Origin: an uncultured Gemmatimonadota bacterium
Lineage (GTDB): Bacteria; Gemmatimonadota; Gemmatimonadetes; Gemmatimonadales; GWC2-71-9
Length of the DNA stretch: 24,328 nucleotides
Assembly (NCBI GenBank): GCA_937961295.1
Contig: CALGOK010000031.1
Location: 1 to 24,328 of the forward strand
Direction of reading: 5' to 3'
The notes beneath the pieces are model-generated. The model searched no databases. It was given only the letters and a program-made list of their open reading frames with translations, and was not told the DNA's origin. How positions within the stretch are numbered: position 1 is the stretch's first letter; each line of letters opens with the position of its first letter. A program made the position numbers and the translations under genes. Positions 1 through 10,608 of this stretch are shown in pieces.

Positions 1-76
1 GCACCCCTTGGGGTGCGCGATGCCGGCATCGCGCGCCGTGAACGGCGCGCCTGCGTGGGCGACGCATGGCGTCGCC

Positions 77-77
<1 letters not shown>
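1..77. repeat. Array of four consecutive perfect hairpins
   Basis: Four perfect inverted repeats stand almost head to tail: GCACCCC/GGGGTGC with loop TT (1-16), the palindrome GCGATGCCGGCATCGC (17-32), GCGCGCCGT/ACGGCGCGC with loop GA (31-50), and GGGCGACGC/GCGTCGCCC with loop ATG (57-77). The last hairpin touches the gcvP stop codon (77-79, minus strand), so it may end the glycine cleavage transcript. No T-run follows on the minus strand, so a classical intrinsic terminator is not supported. The array may continue beyond the window edge. A palindromic interspersed repeat (REP/BIME-like) is the alternative reading. Confidence 0.7.
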
Positions 78-2962
<2,885 letters not shown>

Positions 2963-3035
2963 CGTCACTGGCGATCCCTTCAACGGCGACGGGACCCCGC
3001 GGGGCCCCGTCGTTGGTATGCCCCCGCCGCGCACC

Positions 3036-3419
3036 TCACGCAGCGTCGATCATCTCCTCGTAGGCCCCGGAATCCATCAGCGCATCCACCTCCGACGGGT
3101 CCGACAGCTCCACCTTCACCAGCCAGCCGTCGCCGTAGGGCTCGGAGGCGATCGTCTCCGGGGCATCCCCAAGAATGTCGTTCACCTCGACCACGGTTCC
3201 CGACACCGGCGCGAACAGCTCGCTCACCGCCTTGACCGACTCGATCACCCCGAACGCCTGCGTGGCCGTGAGCGTGTCGCCCACCGACGGCAGCTCCACG
3301 AACACGATGTCGCCCACCTGCTCCGCGGCGAACGCGGTGATCCCCACGGTGCCGATCTTCCCCTCGACGCGGATCCACTCATGTTCATTCGAGTACTTGA
3401 GTTCGTCTGGGTAGGACAC
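3036..3419 (-). CDS. gcvH: Glycine cleavage system H protein
   Basis: Small lipoyl-carrier protein (127 residues) that shuttles the aminomethyl intermediate between GcvP, GcvT and the lipoamide dehydrogenase. The lipoylation site is Lys63 in IESVKAVSEL, in the hairpin typical of the biotinyl/lipoyl fold; NEHEW near the N-terminus and PYGDGWLVK near the C-terminus are family signatures. The start is a GTG at 3419, giving (M)SYPDELKYSNEHEW, with a strong AAGGAG Shine-Dalgarno seven bases upstream. The same frame stays open upstream through gcvT, but there it is an out-of-frame shadow and not a fusion. It begins 17 bp after the gcvT stop, so the operon is tight. Confidence 0.97.
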   Translation of the reverse strand: MSYPDELKYSNEHEWIRVEGKIGTVGITAFAAEQVGDIVFVELPSVGDTLTATQAFGVIESVKAVSELFAPVSGTVVEVNDILGDAPETIASEPYGDGWLVKVELSDPSEVDALMDSGAYEEMIDAA

Positions 3420-3436
3420 GGATGCGCTCCTTGGCT

Positions 3437-4531
3437 TCAGCTCGGCCGGCGATAGAACGGCAGCGGCACCACCACCGCGGCTGCCCGGTCGTTGCGGATC
3501 CCCACCTCGAGGGCGGTCCCCTCGACCGCGTGCTCCGGCGGCACGTAGGCCATCGCGATCGCGTGCCCGAGGCTGGGCGACGAGGTGCCGCTGGTGACAC
3601 GGCCCACCGCCTCCGCGGCGGCCGGAAGATAGACGGGATAGCCGGTCCGTGCGATGCCCCGCCCGGTGATCCGGAGCCCCACCAGCTGCTTGGCGGCCCC
3701 GGTCGCGGCGCGCTCCAGCGCCGACCGCCCGGTGAAGTCGTTGGGCTTGTCCAGCTTCACCACCCGGCCGAGGCCCGCCTCGAACGGCGTGGTCTCGCGA
3801 TCGAGCTCCTGGCCGTACAGCGGCATCCCCGCCTCGAGCCGCAGCGTGTCGCGCGCGCCGAGCCCGCAAGGGATCAGCCCGGCCGCACTCCCCTCCTTGA
3901 GCAGGTGGTTCCAGATCCGCTCGGCGTCGTCCCACGCCAGGTAGATCTCGAAGCCATCCTCGCCGGTGTAGCCGGTGCGGGCCACCAGCGCCGGACGCTT
4001 GCACACCTCGGCGGAGAGGATGCCGTAGTACTTGAGCGGCTCGAGGTCGACGCTGCAGTGCGCCTGCAGCAGCTCCCGCGAGCGCGGCCCCTGGATAGCC
4101 ACCAGCGCGGTGCGGAGCGAGGCGTCGTCGAGTGCCGCGGCGTGGCCGGTGAGCCGCTCGCCCAGTTCCGCCGCCACCGCCTCGCGGTTGGAGGCATTGG
4201 CCACCACCAGGAACTCCTCGTCGGCGATGCGGTACACGATCAGGTCGTCGATCACCGAGCCGTCGGCGGCGCAGATCATGGCGTAGTGGGCCCGGCCCGG
4301 CTTGAGCCGCGAGGGCGCGGTGACCAGGGCGTGGTCGAGCGCCGAGGCGGCGCCGGGGCCGCGCACCCATAGCTCGCCCATGTGGCTCAGGTCGAACAGC
4401 CCGGCCGCGGTGCGCACGGCGCGGTGCTCCTCGACGATGCCGGCGTACTGCACCGGCATCTCCCACCCCGCGAAGGGGATCATCCGGGCGCCGAGGGCGC
4501 GATGGGTGGCGTCGAGCGGGGTCTTGTGCAT
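3437..4531 (-). CDS. gcvT: Glycine cleavage system T protein (aminomethyltransferase)
   Basis: Tetrahydrofolate-dependent aminomethyltransferase that releases ammonia and forms 5,10-methylene-THF from the GcvH-bound intermediate. The protein is 364 residues, normal for the family. Visible signatures are the N-terminal PFAGWEMPVQY, the folate-site segment GSVIDDLIVYR, RTGYTGEDGFEI, and GLGARDTLRLEAGM followed by LYGQE. The ATG at 4531 was chosen because GGAAG lies a few bases upstream and the product then starts with the family-like MHKTPLDATHRALGARM. First gene of the gcvT-gcvH-gcvP operon. No glycine riboswitch was recognised in the 5' region, which is instead taken up by a heptamer-repeat palindrome from about 4600. 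Confidence 0.97.
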   Translation of the reverse strand: MHKTPLDATHRALGARMIPFAGWEMPVQYAGIVEEHRAVRTAAGLFDLSHMGELWVRGPGAASALDHALVTAPSRLKPGRAHYAMICAADGSVIDDLIVYRIADEEFLVVANASNREAVAAELGERLTGHAAALDDASLRTALVAIQGPRSRELLQAHCSVDLEPLKYYGILSAEVCKRPALVARTGYTGEDGFEIYLAWDDAERIWNHLLKEGSAAGLIPCGLGARDTLRLEAGMPLYGQELDRETTPFEAGLGRVVKLDKPNDFTGRSALERAATGAAKQLVGLRITGRGIARTGYPVYLPAAAEAVGRVTSGTSSPSLGHAIAMAYVPPEHAVEGTALEVGIRNDRAAAVVVPLPFYRRPS

Positions 4532-4599
4532 GAACACTTCCAGTGGTGACGACCGATACTGGGACGGGACGGCTCCAAAGATACGACAATCAGTCAGTG

Positions 4600-4744
4600 A
4601 TGGGTGAAGGGTGAAGGGTGAAGGGTGAAGCGGAAGGCAACAGCGGACCGGGTCCGCTGCGGCGGAGGCCGTCTCCCGACCCCCTTCACCCATCACCCTT
4701 CACCCATCACCCTTCCCCTTCACCCTTCACCCATCACCCATCAC
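4600..4744. repeat. Heptamer-based inverted repeat in the gcvT divergent region
   Basis: The left arm (4600-4630) is GGGTGAA repeated about four times. The right arm (4682-4744) is its complement, a mix of CCCTTCA and CCCATCA units. Between them is a perfect palindrome with 9-bp arms CAGCGGACC and GGTCCGCTG around a single G (4641-4659). The element fills most of the space between two divergent genes (gcvT, minus; a secreted protein, plus) and ends about 12 bp before the plus-strand ATG, where no Shine-Dalgarno is visible. It could fold into a very large stem-loop in either transcript. Confidence 0.8.
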
Positions 4745-4755
4745 CTGAGTCCCCC

Positions 4756-5406
4756 ATGCCCCGCCTCTCGTCGCTTGCCCTGCTCCTCGCCGTCACCGCC
4801 CCGCCCGCCTCGGCCCAGTTCGCGCTCGCCGCGCGCGCCGGCACCCTCGGCCTCGGCGTCGAGGGGAGTGCGCTCGTCACGCCGAACATCGGCGTGCGGG
4901 CCGGCGCCAACTTCTTCTCCTACTCGTTCACCCGCACCGAATCGGACGTCACGTTCGACGCCGACCTGGACTTCAAGGCGGTCACGGCGTTCGTCGACCT
5001 CTATCCGTCGGCTCGCGGCTCGTTCCACTTCACCGCAGGTGTCACCACCGCCCCGGCGCACGTGGACGGCCGCGGCCAGCCCACCGACGGTACCTACACC
5101 TTCAACAGCCAGGACTACACCGCCGAGGAGGTGGGGGTGGTGATCGGCGAGGCGGAATGGGCCGACCTGCTGCCGTACGCCGGGATCGGGTGGGGCACCG
5201 CCGCGAAGGGGGGCCGGATCGGCTTCGCCTTCGACATCGGCGTGGCGATCGGCAAGCCGACCATCAACCTCAGCGCGTCATCGGCGGTGCCGGGATCGAC
5301 GCTGGCGCAGGACGTCGAGGCGGAGGAGGCCGACATCCAGCGCGAGGTGGATCGGTATGCAAAGGTGTATCCGGTGATCCAGTTGGGACTGATCATTCGT
5401 CTCTAA
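4756..5406 (+). CDS. Secreted, probably outer-membrane beta-barrel protein
   Basis: A 216-residue protein with a clear signal peptide: positively charged start, hydrophobic LALLLAVTAPP, and likely cleavage after ASA at residue about 21. The mature part has alternating short hydrophobic strands rich in Gly and Ala (for example GIGWGTAAKGGRIGFAFDIGVAIG), typical of small outer-membrane beta-barrels. A late helical stretch (EAEEADIQREVDRYAKVYP) precedes the last strand, IQLGLIIRL. No exact family was recognised. The ATG at 4756 was chosen because the signal peptide begins there; the upstream part of the frame is heptamer repeat. It diverges from gcvT and converges with the propeller gene downstream. 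A periplasmic barrel-like protein is an alternative. Confidence 0.75.
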   Translation: MPRLSSLALLLAVTAPPASAQFALAARAGTLGLGVEGSALVTPNIGVRAGANFFSYSFTRTESDVTFDADLDFKAVTAFVDLYPSARGSFHFTAGVTTAPAHVDGRGQPTDGTYTFNSQDYTAEEVGVVIGEAEWADLLPYAGIGWGTAAKGGRIGFAFDIGVAIGKPTINLSASSAVPGSTLAQDVEAEEADIQREVDRYAKVYPVIQLGLIIRL

Positions 5407-5483
5407 TCGCGACAATGCGAGGGGCGAAGGGCGAAGGGCGTTTCCGGCAGCGCCCCTCGCTCCTCGCCCCTCGCCATGTCGCG
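5407..5483. repeat. Palindromic repeat, heptamer family, intergenic copy
   Basis: Imperfect inverted repeat with arms of about 33 bases (5407-5440 and 5451-5483) and a 10-base loop. Each arm has an outer CGACA core and then GCGAGGG, GCGAAGG or GCGAGGA heptamers. It sits between two convergent genes, directly after the TAA of the plus-strand gene, so it may act as a two-way transcription end or mRNA-protecting hairpin. A near-identical element lies inside the RND permease gene at 21847-21909. Confidence 0.85.
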
Positions 5484-5500
5484 CCCGCCAATCGCGCTAG

Positions 5501-6670
5501 CTAGTTCCCGCGAATGGCATACACCCGCACCACATCCAGCCCCGTGGCCTCATCGGACTCCAGCGCGTAGACAAACTCGTCGGTGATGTGCAGCCGCTCG
5601 GGTTCGAGCACCGGCGTCTCCACCCGCGCGAGCAGGCGACCGGTGTCGTCGAACACGTGCCAGTGATTGGCGGGGCCGCGCGCACCGGGGCGCATCACCC
5701 AGATCCGGTTGAGGTCGTCGACGGCCATCCCGCGCCAGGCCGGATAGGTGGTCGGCACGTCGTCGAGCTTGGCGATGGTGGTGAACGCCGCGTTGCGGGC
5801 GATCACCCGGTCAACCGCTCCCTGCCGCACCGAGTCGGGAATCGCGGGCGGCGACTCCTCCGCGGTGAACAGCCCCACGGTGTCGCGGCCGGTGCGCGAG
5901 ATCACGAAGGTGCCGCCGCGCTGGTCGCCCCAGATCATCCGCCCCTGGCGGTCGAGGATGTGGCCCACCCCCGGCTGCAGCGGGATCCTCCAGTTCCAGC
6001 CGTTGACGCCATCGGTGGCGCGCCACATCGCCGGCCGGGGCGCCGGCGGAAAGTCGAGGGTGTCCACCAGGCGCGCGTCCGCATGGAAGCGCAGGTAGCC
6101 CATCCCCGCTCCCGCGTCGTCGCCGCCGGGCGGGATGCGCCCCACATCACCCGGTGTCGGGAAGCGACCCTGCGCATCGGCGAGTGACGGCACCCGCACG
6201 CAGCACGGCGACGGCCACTGTCCGATCAGCTGTCCGTCGGTGGTGAACGCCTGCGCCCGCGACTGGCGCTGGTCCTGGTGCACCAGCGTGTCGCGCGACA
6301 GCATCAGCATCCCGCCGCCGCGGAACTCGCCCGGACCGCTGCCCTCGCGACCGATGGTGCGCAGCAGCGCGCCGTCGTCGCCGTAGACCCTGATCATCGG
6401 CGGGGCGTCGTCGAGCACGTACACTCGCCCGGCGGCATCGACGCGGATCTCCGACGGATCGCTCAGCTCCATCCCGGGCGCGTTGGCGAACTGGCGCACC
6501 AGTTCCAGCCGCCACACCGGTGCGCGCTCGACGGCGTTGGTCACCTGCACCACGCCGCCGGGCAGCGTGTCGACCACCGCAATCGGCCCGGCCGACGAAT
6601 CGGCACCGCATCCGGCCAGGGCGACCGTCACTGTGACGAGCAGCGGCGTCCCGGCCGGGAGCGGGTTCAT
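5501..6670 (-). CDS. Six-bladed beta-propeller lipoprotein (paralogue 1)
   Basis: A 389-residue lipoprotein with lipobox LAGC (Cys about 21), followed by NHL/6-bladed propeller repeats. Recurrent blade motifs include IRVDAAGRVYVLDD, IRVYGDDGALLRTIG, REGSGPGEF and LNRIWVMRP. It belongs to the propeller lipoproteins abundant in Gemmatimonadota and Bacteroidota, whose function is mostly unknown; ligand or protein binding at the cell envelope is plausible. It shares a VQVTN leader motif and a conserved Cys-Cys pair (PSPCCVRV) with the two paralogues on the other strand. Its ATG overlaps the stop of the M56 peptidase gene (ATGA), indicating translational coupling and co-regulation with the BlaI/BlaR1-type pair. 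Confidence 0.88.
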   Translation of the reverse strand: MNPLPAGTPLLVTVTVALAGCGADSSAGPIAVVDTLPGGVVQVTNAVERAPVWRLELVRQFANAPGMELSDPSEIRVDAAGRVYVLDDAPPMIRVYGDDGALLRTIGREGSGPGEFRGGGMLMLSRDTLVHQDQRQSRAQAFTTDGQLIGQWPSPCCVRVPSLADAQGRFPTPGDVGRIPPGGDDAGAGMGYLRFHADARLVDTLDFPPAPRPAMWRATDGVNGWNWRIPLQPGVGHILDRQGRMIWGDQRGGTFVISRTGRDTVGLFTAEESPPAIPDSVRQGAVDRVIARNAAFTTIAKLDDVPTTYPAWRGMAVDDLNRIWVMRPGARGPANHWHVFDDTGRLLARVETPVLEPERLHITDEFVYALESDEATGLDVVRVYAIRGN

Positions 6671-8745
6671 TGCGGCCCGATCTGCTCGATGGCGCGCTTC
6701 AGGCGTTCCGTCAGCGGCGCCAGTTCGGCGTCGACCTCCGCCACACGCCCCTCCTCCAGTGCCCTGGCCGCCCGCTGTTCCGACTCGCGGGCACGTCGCA
6801 CGTCATCGGCCACCAGGCGGCGCTCCTCGGCGGCGCGCACTCCGGCGACTCCCCGCTCGGCAACGCGGCGTCGCTCGACCATGTTGCGCTCCATGTCCTG
6901 CCGACGGGCCTCTGCCTCGGCCTGTCGCACGTCGGCACGCGCCGCCCGCTCCGTCACGGCCCGGGAACGGACTCGCGCGACTTCAGCGCGTTCCTGATCC
7001 CGCACCTCGGCGGCCGCGCGTGCCTCCTCCACCTCGCGCTGCGCGCGGGCTGCCACCCGGGCCTGCTCGTTGACCCGTGCCGCCACCGCCGCTCGATCGC
7101 GCGCCTCGACCCGTCGTGCCTCCGAGATGGCCTGCCTGGCCACCTGCGCCTCCGCCCGGGCCAGTTCGGCGTCGCGGCGGGCAGCGGTGCGATGGGCTCG
7201 CGACTTCTCCACCCTGGCTTGCACCAGGGCGATCATCGCATCCCGCCACTCCGCGGCGGCCGCGTCGAAGGTCCGTTCTTGTCCGTTCACGGTCCAGGTG
7301 TGGCTGTTGCCGCCGCTCGTCCCGGCGATCTCCAACCGCTGCTCCCCGTCGGGACCGCTCGAAGCCAACGTCACCGTGACGCCGACTGGCAGGCGGCCGG
7401 TGGGAAGGAATCCCGCGGACTCTTCGACCTTGCCACGCACCGCCGCGCAGATCCGGAGCCCGTCAATGTTCGTGGTGTGCATCCGGACCGGCACGTCACG
7501 ATCGCCGCCGCCGGTGCGGTAACCGCTTCCCACCGCCTCGCAATCGTAGGCGCCGGGAATCGGTGGCGGGGGAGCCATCGGAGCCGCCGGAGCCGCGCGC
7601 GGCGCAGGCGCAACGGGGGGTGGCAACGGTGCCTCGGCCGGGGCCGCGGCGATCCGGGCCGTCGGCGGCGCCGGTGCTGCAGGCGGAGTCGGGGCGCGAG
7701 GGATCTGGGCGGTAGCCGGGCCGACCGCCGCTACGCAGAGGGTCCAGGCAGCAATTCCAAGGGTGGCAATCACGGCATGCCGGCGTGAGGCCGGCGCAGG
7801 CGATGCGCGAAGGATGGCCATCACGCGTTCCTCCAGGTGGGGATGATCAAGGCGCACCAGCGCCGGCATCGCGCGCGGTGTCGCCACGGGATCGGCGAGT
7901 TCAAGCAGGTGACGAGCGTACCGCGACGGACGCGTGCCGAGCGACAGCACCGCCTCGTCGCACGCCTGTTCGCGGGCCAGCGCGCCGGAGCGGCCGGCGT
8001 GCCACGCCAGCGGGTGGAACCAGTACAGCGCGGTGGCAATCCGGCTGGCGAGCTGCCGCAGCGCATCGCAACGGCGCACGTGCACCAGCTCGTGCCGCAG
8101 CACCGTCTCCAGCCATTCGTCGCTCCAACTGGCGGCGTCCATCGGCAGCAGCACCACCGGACGCAGCAGCCCGCCAGTCATCGGCGTGCGCACCGCCGGC
8201 GACAGCAGCAGCTGCACCCGGCGGCGCACACCCACCAGTTCGGCCGACACGCTGAAGCGGAGCAGCAGGCGACCGTCATGACACGACACCGCGCCGCGCA
8301 CCAGCCGACGCGCGCGGCGATGCGCCAGCGCGAGTGGCAGGAGGAGCAGCCCGACACCGAGCAACCAGGCGAGCGTGACCAGCTCGCCGCGCGACACGGC
8401 CGGCGCGTCGAGCTTCGACACGGTGATCGTGGTCGCGGCAATGGCAGGCACGGTCCCGAGATCGGCCGTGGTAGCCTCGGACACGGGCTCGATGAGAACC
8501 GGCGTGGACAGCACTGCCGCCGGCTGGTGTTCAGCGGGCAACCCTGGGATGGCGATGGTGGGGAGCACACCGTGCAGGACCGGCAGCAGCAACAGGCCGA
8601 GCGTGGCGGTGGTCCACAGCGCGTGACGCGCCGACGCGGGACTGCGCCGGAGCAACAGCGCGGCGATCACGGCGCCGAGCAGGATCACCGTGGCGCGCAC
8701 CACCGTCTCGAACAGCGGCATCGACAGGTCGGGTGTCGGGATCAT
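6667..8745 (-). CDS. M56-family (BlaR1-like) membrane metallopeptidase with coiled-coil tail
   Basis: A 692-residue predicted sensor protease of the inner membrane. Hydrophobic segments lie near residues 11-33, 44-63, 122-141 and 326-346. The zinc site is HELVH (218-222), with a downstream glutamate in REQACDE (about 259), as in peptidase family M56. After the fourth segment come a Pro/Ala-rich linker (about 348-400), a small globular part with two Cys (about 400-490), and a long Ala/Arg/Glu-rich coiled coil (about 500-690). There is no penicillin-binding sensor domain as in BlaR1 or MecR1, so the signal is not expected to be a beta-lactam bound to that domain. It overlaps both neighbours by ATGA and is preceded by the BlaI-type repressor, its expected cleavage target. 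Confidence 0.88.
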   Translation of the reverse strand: MIPTPDLSMPLFETVVRATVILLGAVIAALLLRRSPASARHALWTTATLGLLLLPVLHGVLPTIAIPGLPAEHQPAAVLSTPVLIEPVSEATTADLGTVPAIAATTITVSKLDAPAVSRGELVTLAWLLGVGLLLLPLALAHRRARRLVRGAVSCHDGRLLLRFSVSAELVGVRRRVQLLLSPAVRTPMTGGLLRPVVLLPMDAASWSDEWLETVLRHELVHVRRCDALRQLASRIATALYWFHPLAWHAGRSGALAREQACDEAVLSLGTRPSRYARHLLELADPVATPRAMPALVRLDHPHLEERVMAILRASPAPASRRHAVIATLGIAAWTLCVAAVGPATAQIPRAPTPPAAPAPPTARIAAAPAEAPLPPPVAPAPRAAPAAPMAPPPPIPGAYDCEAVGSGYRTGGGDRDVPVRMHTTNIDGLRICAAVRGKVEESAGFLPTGRLPVGVTVTLASSGPDGEQRLEIAGTSGGNSHTWTVNGQERTFDAAAAEWRDAMIALVQARVEKSRAHRTAARRDAELARAEAQVARQAISEARRVEARDRAAVAARVNEQARVAARAQREVEEARAAAEVRDQERAEVARVRSRAVTERAARADVRQAEAEARRQDMERNMVERRRVAERGVAGVRAAEERRLVADDVRRARESEQRAARALEEGRVAEVDAELAPLTERLKRAIEQIGPQ

Positions 8746-9122
8746 CGTCCCTCCCCCTCGGCCCGGTCGATCAGCTCCTTGAGTCGCCGCTTCATCTCAG
8801 GCGTCATCGGACCCGAGGTCTCGAGCAGCGCGGCCATCGCCCCCTCGGTCGATCCGTCGAAGAAGGTGCGGACCACCCGCTCGAGCGCGCCGCGGCGCGC
8901 GGCGCGCGCCGAGACCGTGGGGGTGTAGATGTAGCGCTGGCCGTCGGCCACGAAGCCGACGTGGCCCTTGTCACCCAGGATCCGGAGCACCGACCGCACC
9001 GCGGCGTCGGTGGGTGGGTCGGCCATCTCGCCCCGGATCTCGGCGGCGGTGGCCCGGCCCAGACGGTGCAGGATTTCCATCACCTCGCGCTCGCGCCGGC
9101 TGAGGCTCTCTTCGGGGATCAT
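8742..9122 (-). CDS. BlaI/MecI/CopY-family transcriptional repressor
   Basis: A 126-residue winged-helix repressor. The N-terminus (LSRREREVMEILHRLGRATAAEI) and the recognition region (TDAAVRSVLRILGDKGHV, residues about 38-55) match the BlaI/MecI fold; a wing with YIYTP follows, then a helical dimerisation half. In the known family the dimer represses its own operon until the partner M56 peptidase triggers its cleavage. It has a strong Shine-Dalgarno, AAGGAGG, five bases before the ATG. First gene of the operon with the M56 peptidase and a propeller lipoprotein, with ATGA overlaps. A perfect 16-bp palindrome starting 34 bp upstream is the probable operator. What it responds to is unknown. Confidence 0.93.
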   Translation of the reverse strand: MIPEESLSRREREVMEILHRLGRATAAEIRGEMADPPTDAAVRSVLRILGDKGHVGFVADGQRYIYTPTVSARAARRGALERVVRTFFDGSTEGAMAALLETSGPMTPEMKRRLKELIDRAEGEGR

Positions 9123-9140
9123 TCACACCTCCTTGCCTTG

Positions 9141-9169
9141 ACGCTAGCACCGATGTGTTGAAATTTCAA
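9141..9169 (-). promoter_or_regulatory. Candidate promoter for the repressor operon
   Basis: On the minus strand TTGAAA (9164-9169) could be a -35 and TAGCGT (9141-9146) a weak -10, with 17-bp spacing. The -35 lies inside the operator palindrome, a layout that suits repression. The implied leader is only about 12 nt and the -10 is poor, so this is tentative. Confidence 0.35.
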
Positions 9170-9171
9170 CA
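9156..9171. promoter_or_regulatory. Probable BlaI-type operator palindrome
   Basis: TGTTGAAATTTCAACA is a perfect 16-bp palindrome and an AT-rich island in GC-rich DNA. It lies between the repressor gene (minus strand) and the divergent propeller genes (plus strand). Position, symmetry and the neighbouring repressor gene make it the best operator candidate. It differs from the textbook TACA/TGTA operators, so binding is inferred from context. Confidence 0.65.
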
Positions 9172-9320
9172 GAGCCGGGGACGCCTGCCTCCCTCGTGGA
9201 TGGATGCACGAGCCCCCGAATGGTCGCGAAACCCGACGTGCCGACGGCCGTACCGGTTCCAGCTGCAACGCCGACGCCCCCCGGCGCATCCCCTTCCCGA
9301 CTCCAGCCAAGGCCAAGCCA

Positions 9321-10532
9321 GTGCCTGCCTTCCGGTACTCCGCCATTCTCGCCCTCGCTGCTGCCGCCGCCTGCGGCAGCGCCGATGCCCGCACCGCCCT
9401 CAACGAGCCGGTGATTGACACCCAAGCCGGTGGCGTCATCCAGGTCACCAACACCGGACCCACGGCGTGGGCCGACACCAACGGCTGGCGATTGGTCGAG
9501 GAGCTGGTGATCTCCCCCGAGGAGGGGAGCGAGGGCGAGCTGGCCTCGGCGAGCCGACTGGTGGCCGACGAGCGCGGCCATGTCTACGTGATGCAGCGCC
9601 AGCCGGTGCACATCAAGGTGTTCGGGCCCGCCGGCCAGTGACTCCGCAACATCGGCCGTGAGGGCGACGGGCCCGGCGAGTTCCGCGACGGCATGCTCGG
9701 CATCGTGGGTGACACGCTGTTCGTGCAGGACCCCAACAACCAGCGGCTCACCACCTTCCTCACCGACGGCACGTTCCTCGGAACGCAGCAGTCGCAGTGC
9801 TGCTGGTTCACCTCACGCATCACGGCGCTGGCCGACGGTCGCGCGATGATCCTCGGCCCGCCGCCACCCGGTTCCGAGGCGCGCGGCGCCTACTACCTGA
9901 CGCACATGGACGGCCGCGTGACCGACACGCTGCTGATGCCGGCCGACCGTCCAGGCGAGGCGAGCGACTATTGGGAAGTGATCCGCCGCGGCGGCAACGG
10001 CACCTCGATCTCGCGCGTCAGCGTGCCGCTCCGCCCCAGCGACGTCTCGGTGTTCCGCCCCGACGGCAAGCTGGTGCGCGCGCGCACCGACAACTACCGG
10101 CTCACCATCAGCAACGACTACACCGACACCACCCGGATCTTCGCGGCCACCGCGCCCACCCTCGCCGTGACCGACGCCCAGCGCGACTCGGCCTATCGCG
10201 CCACGCTGGAGCGCCAGCACGTCGATTGGCGTGACGCCTTCGCCGAGATCGCCAAGCTCGGCGACATCCCGTCGAGCTGGCCGGTGATCACCGCCATCGG
10301 CACCGATCGCCAGAACCGGATCTGGGTCGCGCTTCCGGGGGACCGCGGCGGATACTCGCGGCTGCAGGTGTTCTCGCCGGACGGGGTGTTGCTGGGCGAC
10401 GTGCCCGCCCCGGACAACGCCAGCGGGATTCTCAACGGATTCTGGACCAGCGAGCGGGTGTACGTGGGCGGGGAGGACGAGCTGGGGCTTCCGGTCATCC
10501 GGGTCTTCAAGCTGGTGACCGAGTCCAGGTAA
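9321..10532 (+). pseudogene. Six-bladed beta-propeller lipoprotein (paralogue 2), interrupted by in-frame TGA
   Basis: Propeller lipoprotein of about 403 residues whose frame holds one TGA at 9639-9641; reading on in the same frame gives uninterrupted homology to the end. The likely start is GTG 9321, which begins a lipoprotein signal peptide with lipobox AAAC (Cys about 16). Shared motifs with the paralogue at 10609: VTNTGPTAWADTNGWRLV, a Cys-Cys pair (QSQCCW), IAKLGDIPSSWPV and NRIWVALPGDRG. Around the stop the order FGPAGQ, stop, LRNIGREG aligns with YGDDGALLRTIGREG of paralogue 1, so the lost residue faces Leu or Phe in the relatives. A single base change, a sequencing error or read-through are all possible; the rest shows no decay. 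An internal ATG at 9693 could only give an N-terminally truncated protein. Confidence 0.8.
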
Positions 10533-10608
10533 GGGATCGGTCATGCGCCGCGACCAACCTCGGTTGCGGCGCATCCCCCAGCCGATCCCCTCACTCCCGG
10601 ACCTGGCC

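Noticed and set aside
3036..4589. Continuous minus-strand frame joining a long N-terminal part to GcvH
   Set aside because: The upstream part is an out-of-frame reading of gcvT. A GTG with an AAGGAG ribosome-binding site at 3419 gives a normal GcvH.
4600..4744. CRISPR-like array
   Set aside because: Units are 7 bp tandem repeats without spacers and there are no cas genes.
4532..4755. Glycine riboswitch upstream of gcvT
   Set aside because: No aptamer-like conserved core was seen; the region is taken up by heptamer repeats.
7837..8928. Open frame of 363 codons antisense to the M56 peptidase
   Set aside because: The His/Arg/Gln-rich translation has no recognisable domain, and the opposite strand has the clear zinc-peptidase gene.
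9639..9641. TGA read as selenocysteine or reassigned codon
   Set aside because: Paralogues have Leu or Phe here, not Cys, and no selenocysteine insertion hairpin was recognised. TGA is used as a normal stop for several genes in the window.
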